Assembly (NCBI GenBank): GCA_913776965.1
Contig: CAJYQL010000025.1
Span: 96,822-160,821, forward strand
Direction: 5' to 3'
Source: an uncultured Xylophilus sp.
GTDB lineage: Bacteria > Pseudomonadota > Gammaproteobacteria > Burkholderiales > Burkholderiaceae_C
DNA: 64,000 nucleotides
The notes beneath the pieces are model-generated. The model saw only the letters and a list, made by a program, of their open reading frames with translations. It ran no database searches and was not told where the DNA came from. Both the position numbers and the translations under genes were made by a program. Below, piece by piece: positions 52,896-61,583 of this stretch (within the stretch, counting starts at the first letter, position 1; every line of letters begins with the position of its first letter).

Positions 52896-53813
52896 ATGCG
52901 TTTCGTCTCTTTTGCCGGCGCCGACGGTGCGCCGGTCGCGGGGGTGGTGCAGGGCGACGGCGACGCGGCGCAGGTCGCCGACCTGTCGCATCCGTCATGC
53001 CGGGCGGTGCTCGGCGGCACGCAGCCCTCGCTGATGGCCTTCGTCGAACAGGGCCTCGCCGGCTGGGTACGGCGGCTGGGCGCGGCGTCCTTCGCGCCCG
53101 ATGTGCTGCGGCCGCTCGCCGGCCTGCGTCTGCTGGCACCGGTGCGGCCGGGCAAGGTCGTCGGCGCCGCCTTCAACTTCACCGATGCGCTGGCCGAGCG
53201 GTCGATGGCGCATCCGCCGGAGCCGGTCACCTTCGTGCGCTCCGGCAGCACTGTGATCGGGCCGGGCGAGTCGATCCTGGTGCCGCCGGACGTGGGCGAC
53301 GTCGGCTACGAGGCCGAACTCGCGGTGGTGATCGGCCGGCGCGCGCTGCGCGTCGGCGCCGAGGACGCGATGGACCACGTGGCCGGCTACACGCTGCACA
53401 ACGACGTGAGCGGCAGCGCGCTGGTCAAGGCCGACGGCGGCAACTTCGTGCGCGGCAAGAACCTGCCGGCCACCGCGCCGCTCGGCCCCTGGCTGGTGAG
53501 CGCCGACGCGCTGCCCGATCCGTATGCGGTCGGCATCCGGCTCGACATCGACGGCCGCCGACTGCAGGACGGCTCGACCGCCACGATGCTGCACCGGATC
53601 GCCGCGCTGATCGCCTATGCCTCGGCCCGCATGCCGCTCGACCCGGGCGATGTGATCGCCACCGGCACGCCCGCGGGCGTCGCCGCCACCCACACGCCGC
53701 CCGCCTGGCTGCGGCCGGGCCAGACCGTGACGGTCGAACTCGCCGGCCTGGGCCGGCTGACCAACCCGGTGCAGGCCGGCCCCGCCTTTTTCCCCGAATC
53801 GACCCCGTTATGA
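52896..53813 (+). CDS. Fumarylacetoacetate hydrolase family protein
   Basis: The 305-residue protein has the FAH-fold metal site: GPGESILVPPDVGDVGYEAE, LAVVIGRRAL, the Asp in GYTLHNDVSGSALVK, and VIATGTPAGVAAT. Members hydrolyse or decarboxylate acylpyruvate-like compounds, including 2,4-diketo-3-deoxy sugar acids. It begins 13 bases after the dehydratase gene and overlaps the next start by four bases. Confidence 0.9.
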   Translation: MRFVSFAGADGAPVAGVVQGDGDAAQVADLSHPSCRAVLGGTQPSLMAFVEQGLAGWVRRLGAASFAPDVLRPLAGLRLLAPVRPGKVVGAAFNFTDALAERSMAHPPEPVTFVRSGSTVIGPGESILVPPDVGDVGYEAELAVVIGRRALRVGAEDAMDHVAGYTLHNDVSGSALVKADGGNFVRGKNLPATAPLGPWLVSADALPDPYAVGIRLDIDGRRLQDGSTATMLHRIAALIAYASARMPLDPGDVIATGTPAGVAATHTPPAWLRPGQTVTVELAGLGRLTNPVQAGPAFFPESTPL

Positions 53814-54781
53814 CGACCCGGCCCCGCATCCTGCTGACCAACCCCATCCATCCGGAACTGCTGCCGGTGCTCGAGGCCCGCTGCGAGGTGGTGACCGCGC
53901 CCGACACCGGCGCCGCCACGCTCGCGCGGCTGGTCGCCGATGTCGACGGGCTGATCGTGCGTGCGCACCTGCCGCCGAACATCTTCGACCAGGCGCCGCG
54001 GCTGCGCTTCGTGGTGCGCCACGGCGTCGGGCTCGACATGATCCCGGTGCCGGCCGCCACCGCGCGCGGCATCGTGGTGGCCAACCTGCCGGGCTCCAAC
54101 AGCGCCGCGGTGGTGGAGTACTGCTTCGGTGCGCTGCTGCACCTGCGCCGCAACCTGGCCGGCATCGACGGCCGGCTGCGCCGCGACGGCTGGGCCGCGG
54201 CCCGGCCGATGGCCGACGGCGGCACCGAGCTCGGCCGCACTGTGCTCGGCATCGTCGGCGTCGGCGAGATCGGCCGCCGGCTGGCCGGTGCGGCGCAGGG
54301 CCTGGGCATGCGGGTGCTCGGCCTGACGCGGCGGCCCGACAGCCTGCCTCCGGGCGTCGAGGCAGCCGACAAGGCGACGCTGTTCGCCCAGGCCGATGCG
54401 GTGGTGCTCTGCTGCCCGCTGAACGACCAGACCCGCGGCCTGGTCGATGCCGCCACGCTCGCGACGATGAAGCCGACGGCGGTGCTGGTCAACGTATCGC
54501 GCGGCCCGGTGGTCGAGACCGAGGCGCTGCTCGCCGCACTGCGCGCAGGCCGCTTGGCCGGCGCCGCGCTCGACGTGCACGACCGCCAGCCGCTGGCCGC
54601 CGACGAGCCGGTGTTCGAGGCGCCGAACCTGCTGCTCACGCCGCACGTCGCGGGCATCACCGCCACCAGCATGCGCGGCATGAGCGAAGGCGCGGTGGCC
54701 ACGCTGCTCGCGCTGCTCGACGGCGAACGGCCGGCCAATATCGTCAATCCCGAGGTCTTCCTCGCCGCCCAGCCGTCCTGA
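53810..54781 (+). CDS. D-isomer specific 2-hydroxyacid dehydrogenase
   Basis: The 323-residue protein has the NAD-binding TVLGIVGVGEIGRRLAGAAQ, the catalytic Arg in LVNVSRGPVVETEALLAAL, Asp/Glu region and the catalytic His in LLLTPHVAGITATS. The Start ATG overlaps the FAH stop (ATGA). It would reduce a 2-oxoacid or oxidise a D-2-hydroxyacid in the same pathway. Confidence 0.9.
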   Translation: MTTRPRILLTNPIHPELLPVLEARCEVVTAPDTGAATLARLVADVDGLIVRAHLPPNIFDQAPRLRFVVRHGVGLDMIPVPAATARGIVVANLPGSNSAAVVEYCFGALLHLRRNLAGIDGRLRRDGWAAARPMADGGTELGRTVLGIVGVGEIGRRLAGAAQGLGMRVLGLTRRPDSLPPGVEAADKATLFAQADAVVLCCPLNDQTRGLVDAATLATMKPTAVLVNVSRGPVVETEALLAALRAGRLAGAALDVHDRQPLAADEPVFEAPNLLLTPHVAGITATSMRGMSEGAVATLLALLDGERPANIVNPEVFLAAQPS

Positions 54782-54815
54782 CGGCCGCGCCCCTTCCTCA
54801 CGCTCCATCGACACC

Positions 54816-55958
54816 ATGCGCATCGCCGACATCCGGGCCGTCCCGCTCTCCTTTCCCGTTCCTCCGCACCAGTCCGTCACGCTCGGCATCGGCCGCAGCG
54901 TCAAGCGCGACACGGTCCTGATCCGCGTGGAGACCGACGACGGCCACGTCGGCTGGGGCGAAGCCCACCACGGCCGCTGCCCCGGCGCGGTGGCGAAGCT
55001 GGTCGACACCACCCTGCGCGAGCTGGTGGTCGGTTTCGACGCGCGCGACGTGAACGGCGTCTGGGCGCGGGTGTTCAAGATGCAACTCGCCAGCCACGGC
55101 ATGGGCGCCGCCGCGGCGCTGGCGCTCAGCGGTCTCGACATCGCGCTCTGGGACCTGCGCTGCCAGGAGACCGGCTGGCCGCTCTACCGGATGCTCGGCG
55201 GCGTGTCGCGGCCGATCAAGGCCTATGCCGGCGGTATCGCGCTCGGCTACCAGCCGCCGGCGCAGCTCGCCGAGGAGGCGCTGGCGCATATCGCAACCGG
55301 CTACCGTGCGCTAAAGCTGCGGGTCGGCGACACCGCGGCCCGCGACATCGAGCGGGTGCGCGCAGTGCGCCAGGCGGTCGGCGACAGCATCGACATCCTG
55401 GTCGATGCCAACACCGCCTACACCGTGGACGACGTGCGCCGCGTCATGCCTGCCTACGACGAATGCAACGTCGGCTGGCTGGAAGAACCGTTCCCGCCGC
55501 AGGACCGCCGCGCCTACGCCGCCGCGGCTCGGCTCGGCCGCACCCCGCTGGCCGCGGGCGAGAACCACTACACCCGCTACGAATTCCAGGCGCTGTTCGA
55601 GGACGGTCACGTCGGCTTCGTGCAGCCCGACCTGTCGAAGACCGGCGGCGTGACCGAGGCGATGCGCATCGCCGCGATGGCCAGCGCCCTGAAGCTGACC
55701 GTCAACCCGCACACCTCGGCCACCGCGATCAACATGGCCACCACGATCCACTACCTCTGCGGCGTGGACAACCCGGGGTACTTCGAAGGCGACGTCACCG
55801 CGCTCAACCCATTCCGCGACCGGCTGACCGACCGGCCGCCGTACGCCCTGGACGAGCAGGGCTGCGTGCGCCCGCCCGAGGGCGTGGGTATCGGGCTGAC
55901 GATCGACCTCGATTTCATCAAGGACCATCCGCTGATCGAAGGGCCCTGCTACGTCTGA
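54816..55958 (+). CDS. Mandelate racemase / muconate lactonizing enzyme family protein (2)
   Basis: The 380-residue enzyme has metal ligands in ILVDANTAYT, GWLEEPFPPQD and AAGENHYTR and the His in TVNPHTSATAIN. The base motif is KxR (RALKLRVGDT) rather than KxK, so its chemistry may differ from the first paralogue. It is the last gene of the catabolic set, 34 bases after the dehydrogenase gene. Confidence 0.88.
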   Translation: MRIADIRAVPLSFPVPPHQSVTLGIGRSVKRDTVLIRVETDDGHVGWGEAHHGRCPGAVAKLVDTTLRELVVGFDARDVNGVWARVFKMQLASHGMGAAAALALSGLDIALWDLRCQETGWPLYRMLGGVSRPIKAYAGGIALGYQPPAQLAEEALAHIATGYRALKLRVGDTAARDIERVRAVRQAVGDSIDILVDANTAYTVDDVRRVMPAYDECNVGWLEEPFPPQDRRAYAAAARLGRTPLAAGENHYTRYEFQALFEDGHVGFVQPDLSKTGGVTEAMRIAAMASALKLTVNPHTSATAINMATTIHYLCGVDNPGYFEGDVTALNPFRDRLTDRPPYALDEQGCVRPPEGVGIGLTIDLDFIKDHPLIEGPCYV

Positions 55959-56002
55959 GGCTCGGCGGGCGGCTTTTGCTCGGCAGGGCCCCGCAGGCAC
56001 CG

Positions 56003-56526
56003 TCACGCTGCCGGCGGTGGTTCCACGTCGGCGTACAGCTCGGCCGCCGGCAGCGTCAGCCCAACGCTCGCCAGCGTCAGCGCATCGTCGGCACCGAACG
56101 GATGCAGCACCCAGAGGCCATCCGCGCCCTTGCGGTACACATTCGAAGGCGCCGGTGCCCGGCGACAGCACCTCGCACAGCAGTACCGGCTCGGCCTTCG
56201 ACAGCGGGCTGGCATGGTCCGCATCGCTGCAGGTGACCGATCACATTGGGATAGAAGTAGGCGTTGGACGCCTGCACCTGCAGCCCCATGTCGCTCATGA
56301 AGGTGCGGCACCGGGTGCCGCGCAGGTGGTGGCGCAGCGCCATGTAGAGGTTGCCCGACACCGTTACGTGCCGGTCCTCGGCACCGGCCATCGCGAAGAC
56401 CTCGCCGTCGATGTATTCGTGGCGTTCGGTCTGCTCCGCTTCCCAGGCGAGGTAGTCGTCGGCGGTGAGGCGATGCGGGGGTCGGGGGCGGGCCATCGCG
56501 TCCCTCGGGGATGCAAGGGTCGCCAT
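56003..56526 (-). pseudogene. Uma2-family (DUF820) nuclease-like pseudogene
   Basis: The N-terminal part is normal (RLTADDYLAWEAEQTERHEY, then IDGEVFAMAGAEDRH). After YFYPNVIGH the frame breaks; CSDADHASPLSKAEPVLLCE and VLSPGT follow in a second frame, then an internal deletion, and NVYRKGADGLWVLHPFGADD in a third. At least two indels are needed, so the gene is dead. Uma2 proteins are PD-(D/E)XK-like nucleases of unknown role. Confidence 0.75.
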
Positions 56527-56565
56527 TATCGGCCGGGGAGGTCAGCGCTGCGCCTCTGCCGCCGA

Positions 56566-57137
56566 CTACAGGGACCGCAGGATGCGCCGCCTGATCAAGC
56601 CGCTCACCGGCCGGATCAGCATCCGGTGGAGGCGCATGCGTCGGCGGGCTGCGTCGTCGGTGGACTGGATGCGGGTGATCGTCTCGATGCGCAACGTGCC
56701 CGCAACAGACGAGGGCTGTGTGGCGAAGCACAGCAGCAGCCGGGCGCTGCCGGGTGCATCGAAGGTCTGGAACTGCGCGAGGTCGGCGCAGGGGCCGGCC
56801 CGAAATCGCCGGCCCAGAAGCGGCCGATCAACCCGAGGGCGATGTGGTCATCGGTGCGCTCCAGCTCGGTGAAGCTGTGCAGGCCGAAACGGCGGGTGCC
56901 GGGCGCGATGCCGCCGCCGAGGCTGATACGACGCGCCAGCCGCGCCGGCGCGTCGCGCAGCTACAGGGCGGTGCGCAGCAGCGGGTCGGCCGCATCGTCG
57001 TACCGCGCCACCGCATCGATGACGGCCGACGGTACGGCGCGGACGCCGCTGCGCCGGTGGGTTTCCGCGAAGTCGGACACCGGCAGCAGCCGGTCGGCCA
57101 GCGCGGTGGCCGGTCCGGCGCCGGCCGGCGGCCTCAT
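56566..57137 (-). pseudogene. Broken hypothetical gene after the RND pump gene
   Basis: The ATG at 57137 overlaps the RND stop (ATGA). The frame (DRLLPVSDFAETHRRSGVRA, AVIDAVARYDDAADPLLRTA) meets TAG at 56961-56963 but continues sensibly (RRISLGGGIAPGTRRFGLHS). It then shifts frame after WAGDFGPAP to DLAQFQTFDAPGSARLLLCF and RLHRMLIRPVSGLIRRRILR, ending at 56566. One stop and one frameshift show decay. The original family was not identified. Confidence 0.6.
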
Positions 57138-60100
57138 GCCTGCGGCCCGGCCCGCCCGCCGCGCAGCTTGCGCAGCATCCACTGCCCGATGTCGTCGATG
57201 AAGGTGAACACCGGCGGGATCACCAGCAGGCTCAGCACGGTGGAGGTGATCAGGCCGCCGATCACCGCCACCGCCATCGGCGAGCGGAAGCTCGAGTCGG
57301 CGGCGCCGAAGCCGAGCGCGATCGGCATCATGCCCGCGCCCATCGCGAGCGTGGTCATGATGATCGGCCGGGCGCGCTTGTGGCAGGCGTCGAGCAGCGC
57401 GTCCCAGCGGCTCATCGGCGTGAGGTCGTGCGCGTCGGCGTCCTCGCCGGCATGGTTCTGGCCGCGGCGCGCCAGGATCGCGTACTCGACCAGCAGGATC
57501 GAGTTCTTGGTCGCGATGCCCATCAGCATGATCAGCCCGATGAGCGACGGCATCGAGAAACTCTTCTGCGCAATCAGGAGGCCCACGAAGGCGCCGCCGA
57601 GCGACAGCGGCAGCGCGGCCAGGATCGTCACCGGGTGCAGGAAGTCCTTGAACAGCAGCACCAGCACGATGTAGATGCAGAGCACGCCGGTCAGCATCGC
57701 CAGGCCGAAGCTCGCGAACAGCTCGCCCATGACTTCGGCATCGCCCACCTCGGTCACCCGCACGCCGGGCGGCAGGTTCTTCACCGACGGCAGCTCGCGC
57801 ACCAGCTTGGCCGCGTCGCCGAGCGGCACGCCCGACAGCTCGATCTCGAAGTTGATGTTGCGCGCCCGGTCGTAGCGGCTGATGACGGCCGGCCCGCCCG
57901 CCACCTCCAGTGTCGCCACGTCGCCGAGCAGCACCGGGCCGCGGGTGCCGGGCACCGTCAGGCGCTCCAGCACCGCCAGGTCCTGCCGCGCGGCGTCGTC
58001 GAGCCGCACCACGATCGGCACCTGGCGCTGCGACAGGTTGAGCTTGGGCAGCGACACGTCGTAGTCGCCGACGGTCGCGACGCGCAGCGTCTCGGCGATC
58101 GCGGCGCTGGTCACGCCCAGGTCGGCGGCGCGGGCGAAGTCGGGCCGCACCGCGATCTCGGGCCGGGTCAGGCTCGCCGACGAGCCGATGTTGCCGAAGC
58201 CGGGCACCGTGCGCAGGTCGCGTTCCACGTCGCGGGCGGCAGAGGTCAGCGCCTGCGGGTCGTCGCCGGCCAGCACCAGGATGTATTTCTCGTTGCCGCC
58301 GGCCAGGCCCACCTTCAGCCGCACGCCGGGCAGCGATTCCAGCGCGCGGCGGATCTGCTGCTCGATGCCCTGCTTGCGCTCGCGCTCGCCGCGCGGCGAC
58401 AGCTGGATCGTGAGCGTCGCCTTGCGCGGCTCGGCCGCGGCGCTGCCGGCGAACGGGTCGGCGCCCGCGCTGCCGGCGCCGACGGTGGTGTAGATGCTTT
58501 TGACCGTGTCGATCGCCATCAGCCGCTGGCGGGCATCCTCGGCGGCGGCGGTGGTCTGCTGCAGCGTGCTGCCCGGCGGCAGCTCCAGGTACACCTGCGT
58601 CTGCGAGTTGTCGTCCGGCGGGATGAAGCCGGTCGGCAGCAGCGGGATCAGCGCGACCGAGCCGACGAAGAACACCGTCGCGGCGCCGAGCGTCGCCCAG
58701 CGGTGCTTCAGGCACCAGGTCACCGCCCGCATGTAGGCGGCGAGCCAGCGCGGGTCCTTCTCCTGGTCCACCAGGGGCTTGAGCAGGTAGGCGGCCATCA
58801 TCGGCGTGAGCACCCGCGCCACCACCAGCGAGGCGAAGACTGCGAGCGACGCGGTCCAGCCGAACTGCTTGAAGAAGCGGCCGGCGATGCCGCTCATGAA
58901 GGCGGTCGGCAGGAACACCGCGATCAGCGTGAAGGTGGTCGCGACGACCGCCAGGCCGATCTCGTCGGCCGCCTCCATCGCCGCTTGGTAGGGCGACTTG
59001 CCCATGCGCAGGTGGCGCACGATGTTCTCGACCTCCACGATCGCGTCGTCCACCAGGATGCCGATGACGAGCGACAGCGCCAGCAGCGTGATCACGTTGA
59101 CCGAGAAGCCCAGCAGGTACATGCCGATGAAGGCCGGGATCACCGACAGCGGCAGCGCCACCGCCGAGACCAGCGTGGCCCGCCAGTCGCGCAGGAAGAT
59201 CCAGACCACCACCACCGCGAGGATCGCGCCCTCGTAGAGCAGGTGCATCGAGCCGTCGTATTCCTCGGCCACCGGCTGCACGAAGTTGAAGGCCTCGGTC
59301 AGTGTGATGTCGGGATGCTCGGCTTTCAGATCGTCGAGCGCCTTCTGCACCTGCGCGCCGACCTCGACCTCGCTCGCGCCGCGGCTGCGGGCCACCTCGA
59401 AGCCGACCACTGGCTTGCCGTTGAGCAGCGCGGCGGCGCGGCGTTCGGCGACGGTGTCGCTCACCGTCGCGACCTGGTCCAGCCGGATACGCCGGCCGTC
59501 GGGCAGCGAGAGCTGCAGCGCGCCGAGTTCGGCCGCGGACTTCACCGTCGCGATGGTGCGCACCGGCTGCTCGCCGCCGCCCAGGTCGGCCCGGCCGCCG
59601 GCGCTCTCGACCTGCACCTGGCGCAGCTGGCGCGAGATGTTCGCCGCACTGGCGCCGAGGGCCTGCAGCCTGTTCGCGTCGAGCGCCACCCGCACCTCGC
59701 GCTGCACGCCGCCGACGCGGTTGACCGCGCCGACGCCCGGCACCGTCAGCAGCCGCCGGGCGACCGTGTCCTCGACGAACCAGGACAGGCCCTCGTCGTC
59801 CAGCTTGGTGGACTGCACCGTGTACGCCAGCACCGGCGTGCCGGCTAGGTCGACCTTGGTGATGATCGGGTCGCGCAGGTCGGCCGGCAGGTCCGCACGC
59901 ACCCGGCTGACGGCCGAGCGCACATCGTCCACCGCTTCCTGCACCGGTTTTTCCAGCCGGAACTCGGCCAGGATGGTGACCGTGCCGTCCTGCACCGTGG
60001 TGGTGATGTGCTTCAGGCCCTGCAGCGTGGCGATCGAGTTCTCGATCTTGCGGGCCACGTCGGTCTCCAGCTGGCCGGGCGCGGCGCCGGGCAGCAGGGC

Positions 60101-60244
60101 GGTGACGTTGACCAGCGGCAGGTCCATGTCGGGGAAGTTCTGCACCTTCATCGCCTTGAAGGACAGCAGGCCGGCGAAGGTGAGCAGCACGAACAGCATC
60201 ACCGCCGGGATCGGGTTCTTGATCGACCAGGAGGAGACGTTCAT
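57134..60244 (-). CDS. RND multidrug efflux transporter, HAE1 family
   Basis: The 1036-residue protein has the usual 12-helix, two-large-loop layout and RND signatures: SSWSIKNPIPAVMLFVLLTF, the charged helix-4 motif LALSLVIGILVDDAIVEVEN, and LMGIATKNSILLVEYAILAR. It is the inner-membrane pump of a tripartite exporter with the two following genes. Substrates (drugs, aromatic compounds) are unknown. Confidence 0.95.
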   Translation of the reverse strand: MNVSSWSIKNPIPAVMLFVLLTFAGLLSFKAMKVQNFPDMDLPLVNVTALLPGAAPGQLETDVARKIENSIATLQGLKHITTTVQDGTVTILAEFRLEKPVQEAVDDVRSAVSRVRADLPADLRDPIITKVDLAGTPVLAYTVQSTKLDDEGLSWFVEDTVARRLLTVPGVGAVNRVGGVQREVRVALDANRLQALGASAANISRQLRQVQVESAGGRADLGGGEQPVRTIATVKSAAELGALQLSLPDGRRIRLDQVATVSDTVAERRAAALLNGKPVVGFEVARSRGASEVEVGAQVQKALDDLKAEHPDITLTEAFNFVQPVAEEYDGSMHLLYEGAILAVVVVWIFLRDWRATLVSAVALPLSVIPAFIGMYLLGFSVNVITLLALSLVIGILVDDAIVEVENIVRHLRMGKSPYQAAMEAADEIGLAVVATTFTLIAVFLPTAFMSGIAGRFFKQFGWTASLAVFASLVVARVLTPMMAAYLLKPLVDQEKDPRWLAAYMRAVTWCLKHRWATLGAATVFFVGSVALIPLLPTGFIPPDDNSQTQVYLELPPGSTLQQTTAAAEDARQRLMAIDTVKSIYTTVGAGSAGADPFAGSAAAEPRKATLTIQLSPRGERERKQGIEQQIRRALESLPGVRLKVGLAGGNEKYILVLAGDDPQALTSAARDVERDLRTVPGFGNIGSSASLTRPEIAVRPDFARAADLGVTSAAIAETLRVATVGDYDVSLPKLNLSQRQVPIVVRLDDAARQDLAVLERLTVPGTRGPVLLGDVATLEVAGGPAVISRYDRARNINFEIELSGVPLGDAAKLVRELPSVKNLPPGVRVTEVGDAEVMGELFASFGLAMLTGVLCIYIVLVLLFKDFLHPVTILAALPLSLGGAFVGLLIAQKSFSMPSLIGLIMLMGIATKNSILLVEYAILARRGQNHAGEDADAHDLTPMSRWDALLDACHKRARPIIMTTLAMGAGMMPIALGFGAADSSFRSPMAVAVIGGLITSTVLSLLVIPPVFTFIDDIGQWMLRKLRGGRAGPQA

Positions 60245-60295
60245 CGCCAGGCTCCGGTGGTGGGCGGCAGGCAGGGGATCGACATGCCGTGCTCC

Positions 60296-61525
60296 TTATT
60301 TCGTAGCTGCCGGCGCAGGTGCGGCGGGCGCCGGGGCCGGATTCGGTACCGAAGACGGGTTCGCCACCTTCACCAGGTCGCGGTCGTTCAGGAAACCGGC
60401 GCCCTGCACCACCACCGGCGTGCCGGCGGGCAGGCCCTCGGTGATCTCCAGCCGGTCGCCCACGCGCCGGCCGGTCTGCACCTTGCGCTGGGCCACGCGA
60501 CCGTCGTCGCCGACGGTGAAGACGTAGCTGAACGCCTCGCGCACCACGACGGCCTGCTGCGGCACGGTCAGCGCGTCGCTGGTGCCGAGCAGGAAATCGC
60601 CGCGCGCGAACATGCCGGCCTTGGCAGGGATGCCGTTGCGGCTGGTGGCGGGCAGGTCCACATAGACCAGCCCGTTGCGCGTCTGCGGATCGACCGTCGG
60701 CGCGACCATGCGCACCCGGCCGTCGAGCTGCGCGCCGCTGGCCGCCACGATGCGCGCCGGCGTGCCGGGCCGCACCCGGCCCAGCTCGGCCGAGGTGACC
60801 TCGGCGCGCCATTCCAGGCGGCCCTTGCGCACCATGCGGAAGAGTTCGGTGCCGGCGCCCACCACCGCGCCGACCGTCGCGCTGCGCGACGAGATCACGC
60901 CGCTGTCGGGCGCCCGCACCGATGCGTACCCCAGCCGCACCTGCTGCGCGTTGTAGGCGGCGCGGGCCGCCTCGACCCGCGCTTTCGCGGTCTGCTCGGT
61001 CGTCTGGTACTGGGCGATCTGCGCGGCGCTGAGCGCACCGCTCTTCTCGAGCGTGCGGGCGCGCTGGGCGTTGGCCGCGGCGTCGGCGGCGGTGGCCTCG
61101 GCCTCCAGCACGCTGGCGCGCGACTGAGCGAGCTCGGCCCGCACCGTGTCGGCGGCGAAGGTCGCGAGCACCTGGCCGGCTTGCACCGTGTCGCCGACAT
61201 TGACCTTCACGTCGGTCAGCCGCAGGCCGTTGGCCTCGGAGCCGATGATCGCCTCTTGCCAGGCGGCGATGCTGCCGTTGGCGGCGAAGCTGACCGGCAG
61301 CGGCGCGGTCTGCGGCAGCACCGTCGTCACGGTCAGCGCCGGGCGCGGCGCGGGCGGCGGGTCGGCGGCGACCGCCTTTTGCGCGGCAAAAATGCCCCAC
61401 GCGCCCGCCAGCAGGGCGGCAGATGCTATCGAAAGCGTAGCGAAACGGCGGCGGGGATGGTCGGCGAGGGCCGGCGGCAGCAGGCGGCGGGCGGCGGCGT
61501 CGGCGGTGGAGATCAGGCGGTGCAT
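60296..61525 (-). CDS. RND efflux periplasmic adaptor protein (membrane fusion protein)
   Basis: The 409-residue protein has an N-terminal membrane anchor (about residues 28-48), lipoyl halves (NVGDTVQAGQVLATF and VRAPDSGVISSRSATVGAVV), an alpha-helical hairpin between them and the beta-barrel region. It links the pump to the outer-membrane channel. The pump gene follows after 51 bases. Confidence 0.94.
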   Translation of the reverse strand: MHRLISTADAAARRLLPPALADHPRRRFATLSIASAALLAGAWGIFAAQKAVAADPPPAPRPALTVTTVLPQTAPLPVSFAANGSIAAWQEAIIGSEANGLRLTDVKVNVGDTVQAGQVLATFAADTVRAELAQSRASVLEAEATAADAAANAQRARTLEKSGALSAAQIAQYQTTEQTAKARVEAARAAYNAQQVRLGYASVRAPDSGVISSRSATVGAVVGAGTELFRMVRKGRLEWRAEVTSAELGRVRPGTPARIVAASGAQLDGRVRMVAPTVDPQTRNGLVYVDLPATSRNGIPAKAGMFARGDFLLGTSDALTVPQQAVVVREAFSYVFTVGDDGRVAQRKVQTGRRVGDRLEITEGLPAGTPVVVQGAGFLNDRDLVKVANPSSVPNPAPAPAAPAPAATK

Positions 61526-61583
61526 GGTGCGGTCTCGGACGGAAGGCGGCAGGACGACGGGCGAGGTGGGGCGGCGGTCGGGA

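Noticed and set aside
57380-59848. 822-codon plus-strand ORF opposite the RND pump
   Set aside because: Composition is that of a GC-driven shadow frame; the pump frame has full conservation.
56961-61400. 1479-codon minus-strand ORF
   Set aside because: It runs in another frame through the RND pump and adaptor genes, which have clear signatures. Only its last 58 codons are part of a real, broken gene.
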